Assembly (NCBI GenBank): GCA_020053595.1
Contig: JAGVMV010000047.1
Location: forward strand, 23,635-87,634
Direction of reading: 5' to 3'
Origin: Thermoleophilia bacterium
GTDB lineage: Bacteria > Actinomycetota > Thermoleophilia > BMS3ABIN01
Length of the DNA: 64,000 bases
The translations under genes and the position numbers were made by a program. This document shows positions 61,619 to 64,000 of the stretch, piece after piece. The stretch's first letter is position 1, and each line of letters opens with the position of its first letter. The notes beneath the pieces were generated by a model that saw only the letters and a program-made list of their open reading frames with translations, was not told the origin of the DNA and did not search any database.

Positions 61619-62608
61619 TTGGCAAAGCCACGAATATTCATAAGTTCAACTTATTACGATTTAAAAAATGTTCGAGCAGATTTAGAGCGCTACATTCGCG
61701 AATGTGGTTATGAGCCGGTCCTTAATGAACGTGGCAACATTCCTTACGGAAGCGAGAAGAAGCTTGAAGAATATTGCTATAAGGAAATTGAGCTTTGCGA
61801 TGTTTTGCTATCCATTATAGGTGGCCGCTTTGGAAGTTCGGCAGAAGAAGCCCCATATTCTATTTCGCAGAAAGAGTTAAAAACTGCTTTAGAGCTTGGA
61901 AAACCCGCTTACATTTTTGTAGAAAAAAATGTATTAGCGGAATTCAGGACATTCGAAAAAAATAAAGATGTTGAGGGAATACAGTATGTTGCAGTTGACG
62001 ACCCACGAGTTTACCAATTCCTTGGGGAAATCCTTGCTCTCCCAATAAATAATCCTGTAGCACCTTTTGAAACAAGCGCAGACGTTATTCGATATTTAAA
62101 AGAGCAGTGGGCTGGTTTGTTCCAGCGTCTCCTCCAAGAAGCATCGCGACAAAAAGAATACCGCTTAATTGAAAACATGGAGAGCATGACCACTACGTTA
62201 AAGCAGCTAGTTACATTTCTTAGTGCAGAAAAAACAAAAGGCGATCAAGCGATCCGCGACATATTACTCAGCAACCACCCAATATTCGATCAAATTCGTA
62301 AATTGCTCGATATCCCATACAGAATCTTCTTCACAAATCTTGATGAATTTGAAGCCTGGATTAAAGCTCGTAATTTTGAAAGCGTTGGTGAAGAGCATTG
62401 GGATGAAGACGATGTAATGGAATGGCTGAGCACTCATAGAAAAAAACAATGGCTATTTAAAATTGCTAAAGATGTTTTTGATGAAGACGGCCGTCTTCGG
62501 ATTTTTACACCGGAAGAATGGAAACCGGAATTGGTTAGGCTTGAAGTTAGTGACCCGACGCCAGATGCTTCTGATTTTACTCCATCAGATGATGACATTC
62601 CCTTCTAG
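61619..62608 (+). CDS. DUF4062-domain protein in a restriction island
   Basis: A 329-residue protein. TTG 61619 is preferred (GGAG six bases upstream); the longer frame starts at 61607. The N-terminal DUF4062 domain is shown by PRIFISSTYYDLKNVRADL, then PYGSEKKLEEYCYKEIELCD and VLLSIIGGRFGSS. The rest (residues about 150-329) has no family I recognise and includes a coiled-coil-like stretch (NMESMTTTLKQLVTFL) and an acidic Pro/Asp tail. DUF4062 resembles TIR-like sensors and is common in defence islands (inference). Strongly AT-rich relative to the chromosome. Confidence 0.8.
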   Translation: MAKPRIFISSTYYDLKNVRADLERYIRECGYEPVLNERGNIPYGSEKKLEEYCYKEIELCDVLLSIIGGRFGSSAEEAPYSISQKELKTALELGKPAYIFVEKNVLAEFRTFEKNKDVEGIQYVAVDDPRVYQFLGEILALPINNPVAPFETSADVIRYLKEQWAGLFQRLLQEASRQKEYRLIENMESMTTTLKQLVTFLSAEKTKGDQAIRDILLSNHPIFDQIRKLLDIPYRIFFTNLDEFEAWIKARNFESVGEEHWDEDDVMEWLSTHRKKQWLFKIAKDVFDEDGRLRIFTPEEWKPELVRLEVSDPTPDASDFTPSDDDIPF

Positions 62609-62642
62609 TTTGGCTGGCCATGATTGAATTGAAAGGCTGGAA

Positions 62643-63404
62643 ATGGCGGATGCTACTATTGGATATTGCGTAAGGTGCCATGAAAAACGCGAAATGCAAG
62701 ATTCCCAAAATTTCCGCATGGAAAGCGGAAAATGGTTCACGGCAGGCAGGTGTGGTATTTGTAACATGAGGATGTTATTACCATTAGGAGGATCTCTCGG
62801 ATCGCTCACTTCTAAAGATAAAGAAGAATTCAAAAAGTTTTTAAAAAAAGCATGGGGACCTCTTAGAAGAAAAGAGCCCGAGGAGTCAATTGAAGAAATC
62901 GCGTATACAATTGAAAATCTGCCGGAGTCAAGTTCAGAACGGTTAATTGATAATAGCCGTATAGAAATATTTGACACCACTGAAGATCTGATTGATTTAT
63001 TAAAGTCTCACCCAGGGAATATATTTTCAATTAATCATCGAAGATTGGAAGAAGTTGTTGCTAGACTTTTGGAAGGTCGAGGTTGGGATGTTGAGATAAC
63101 TCCTGCAACGAGAGATGGTGGATTGGATATATTTGCCTCAAAAGATAATTCAGACTTGGGGAGATTGCTATGTCTTGTAGAAGTTAAGCAAAGACAGCCT
63201 GAAAAATCGATTGGAGTGGGAGTCGTTCGCAGTCTTTTTGGTACTTTGTGTGATCACCAAGCGAATAAAGGAATATTAGTTACTACTTCACATTTTTCAA
63301 AAGATGCAGAACAATTTCAAGAGCGGCATCATTATCAACTCGGACTCCGGAAACATGATCATATAATGGAATGGATTAGGGCTCATGGGCGTGGGATCGG
63401 ATGA
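62643..63404 (+). CDS. DUF5679 zinc-finger fused to an Mrr-type restriction endonuclease
   Basis: A 253-residue protein. The N-terminal 50 residues match the DUF5679 pattern: [12 protein letters not shown] and [11 protein letters not shown], four cysteines in CxxC pairs. After a linker of about 80 residues comes an Mrr-like nuclease domain: [19 protein letters not shown], then [14 protein letters not shown] (the D ... ExK nuclease core), [12 protein letters not shown] and [16 protein letters not shown]. It probably cuts DNA of particular modification or origin, guided by the finger. ATG 62643; stop overlaps the next start (ATGA). AT-rich. Confidence 0.85.
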   Translation: MADATIGYCVRCHEKREMQDSQNFRMESGKWFTAGRCGICNMRMLLPLGGSLGSLTSKDKEEFKKFLKKAWGPLRRKEPEESIEEIAYTIENLPESSSERLIDNSRIEIFDTTEDLIDLLKSHPGNIFSINHRRLEEVVARLLEGRGWDVEITPATRDGGLDIFASKDNSDLGRLLCLVEVKQRQPEKSIGVGVVRSLFGTLCDHQANKGILVTTSHFSKDAEQFQERHHYQLGLRKHDHIMEWIRAHGRGIG

Positions 63405-64000
63405 TAATGGCCACCAACTCCTCCATCGAATGGACCCAAGCCACCTGGAACCCCGTCACAGGTTGCACCAAGGCAAGCCCAGGATGCCGCCATTGCTACG
63501 CCGAGCGCATGACTCGCCGTCTTCAGGCGATGGGCCAGTCCAACTACGTGAATGGTTTCAAACCGGCCGTTCATGAGCATGCGCTGAGTCTGCCGCTTCA
63601 CTGGAAGAAACCTCGCACGGTTTTCGTGAACTCCATGAGCGATCTTTTCCATCGGGACATTTCCGGCGATTTCATCCAGCGCGTTTTCAATGTCATGTGG
63701 CAGGCGGACTGGCATGTTTTTCAGGTGCTGACCAAAAGGTCCGAACGGCTACTGGAGCTAAGCGACCATCTCCCCTGGCCGGATAACATCTGGATGGGAG
63801 TAAGTGTGGAAAACGCGGATTACGCTTACCGGATCGATCATCTGCGGGCCACATCCGCGGCCACGAAGTTTCTTTCCCTGGAACCGCTGCTCGGCCCGAT
63901 TCCCGGCCTGAATCTGGAGGGGATCGACTGGGTTATCGTCGGTGGCGAGTCCGGCCCTGGCGCCAGGCCCATGGATCCCTCATGGGTTACGGATATCAGG
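63401..64000 (+). CDS. DUF5131/Gp37-Gp68 family protein (3' end outside window)
   Basis: About 200 codons are visible and the frame continues beyond the right edge. The N-terminus reads [14 protein letters not shown], with the cysteine motif [16 protein letters not shown]. Further segments are [29 protein letters not shown] and [13 protein letters not shown]. This is the phage Gp37/Gp68 (DUF5131) family, whose cysteine set resembles a radical SAM cluster site; members often sit next to the three-Cys-motif partner TcmP (family knowledge). ATG 63401 overlaps the previous stop, so it is translated with the Mrr fusion. The sequence becomes GC-richer again here. Confidence 0.85.
   Translation, partial: MIMATNSSIEWTQATWNPVTGCTKASPGCRHCYAERMTRRLQAMGQSNYVNGFKPAVHEHALSLPLHWKKPRTVFVNSMSDLFHRDISGDFIQRVFNVMWQADWHVFQVLTKRSERLLELSDHLPWPDNIWMGVSVENADYAYRIDHLRATSAATKFLSLEPLLGPIPGLNLEGIDWVIVGGESGPGARPMDPSWVTDIR

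Overview
The window is a GC-rich stretch of bacterial chromosome, dense with genes, with a shorter AT-rich accessory tract at its right end. Several features point to a deep-branching, probably anaerobic, member of the Actinomycetota (inference). They are MctB-family and MptB-like envelope genes, Streptomyces-type PHO boxes (direct repeats every 11 bp), a class II (B12-dependent) ribonucleotide reductase with NrdR, a DUF3343 protein, a Tat-exported cytochrome-like protein, and a topA-tmk-holB block. No rRNA, CRISPR array, integrase or transposase was recognised, and no tRNA stood out.

Layout. 1-6680 (minus strand): a replication/segregation and tRNA-modification block, mnmE - short MnmG-like paralogue - mnmG - rsmG - parA - parB, with an exact consensus parS site inside mnmG. 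This arrangement usually lies close to oriC. 6865-10072: YyaL-type thioredoxin-domain protein, DUF547 protein and a reverse-rubrerythrin. 10507-14797: nrdR, nrdJ, a membrane diguanylate cyclase and a small protein. 14794-19016 (minus): two membrane proteins, a divergent uracil-DNA-glycosylase-like protein, an RlmD/TrmA-type methyltransferase and a lipoprotein. 19400-24041: a sigma-54-like promoter and long leader, a Tat-exported C_GCAxxG_C_C / split-Soret-like protein, a secreted cysteine-containing protein, a 44-residue RiPP-like precursor peptide, then tatA-tatA-tatC and a family 2 glycosyltransferase. 24074-27823 (minus): polysaccharide deacetylase, MctB family protein and a polytopic mannosyltransferase-like protein. 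28105-40839: amidohydrolase, RhlE-type helicase, TPR protein, archaeal-type topoisomerase I, tmk, holB, ricT, murI, a small membrane protein, rph, rdgB and a site-2 protease. 40962-45341: Hsp20, then an AbrB-like regulator - DrrA - DrrB - DHA2 MFS efflux operon.

45800-48806 (minus): a magnesium module. An M-box riboswitch with its own promoter and terminator precedes a soluble PRC-barrel / MgtE-N / CBS protein and an NRAMP-related protein whose substrate-site motifs differ from Mn/Fe NRAMPs. 48841-55611: the phosphate module, with a PhoB/RegX3-type regulator convergent to a PhoR/SenX3-type kinase, phoU, pstBACS, a small winged-helix protein, and two PHO-box arrays. 55703-58564 (minus): ZIP transporter, YjbQ, PAP2 phosphatase, DUF3343, SAM hydroxide adenosyltransferase. 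58791-64000: a defence-like island with hsdM, a mosaic hsdS, a DUF4062 protein, a DUF5679-Mrr nuclease fusion and a truncated (by the window edge) DUF5131/Gp37-Gp68 protein.

The most novel-looking items are the Tat/RiPP-like module (19400-23180), the M-box-controlled NRAMP-related/MgtE-sensor pair, the zinc-finger-Mrr fusion in the restriction island, the short MnmG paralogue, and two genes whose 3' ends, stop codon included, lie in threefold tandem repeats.
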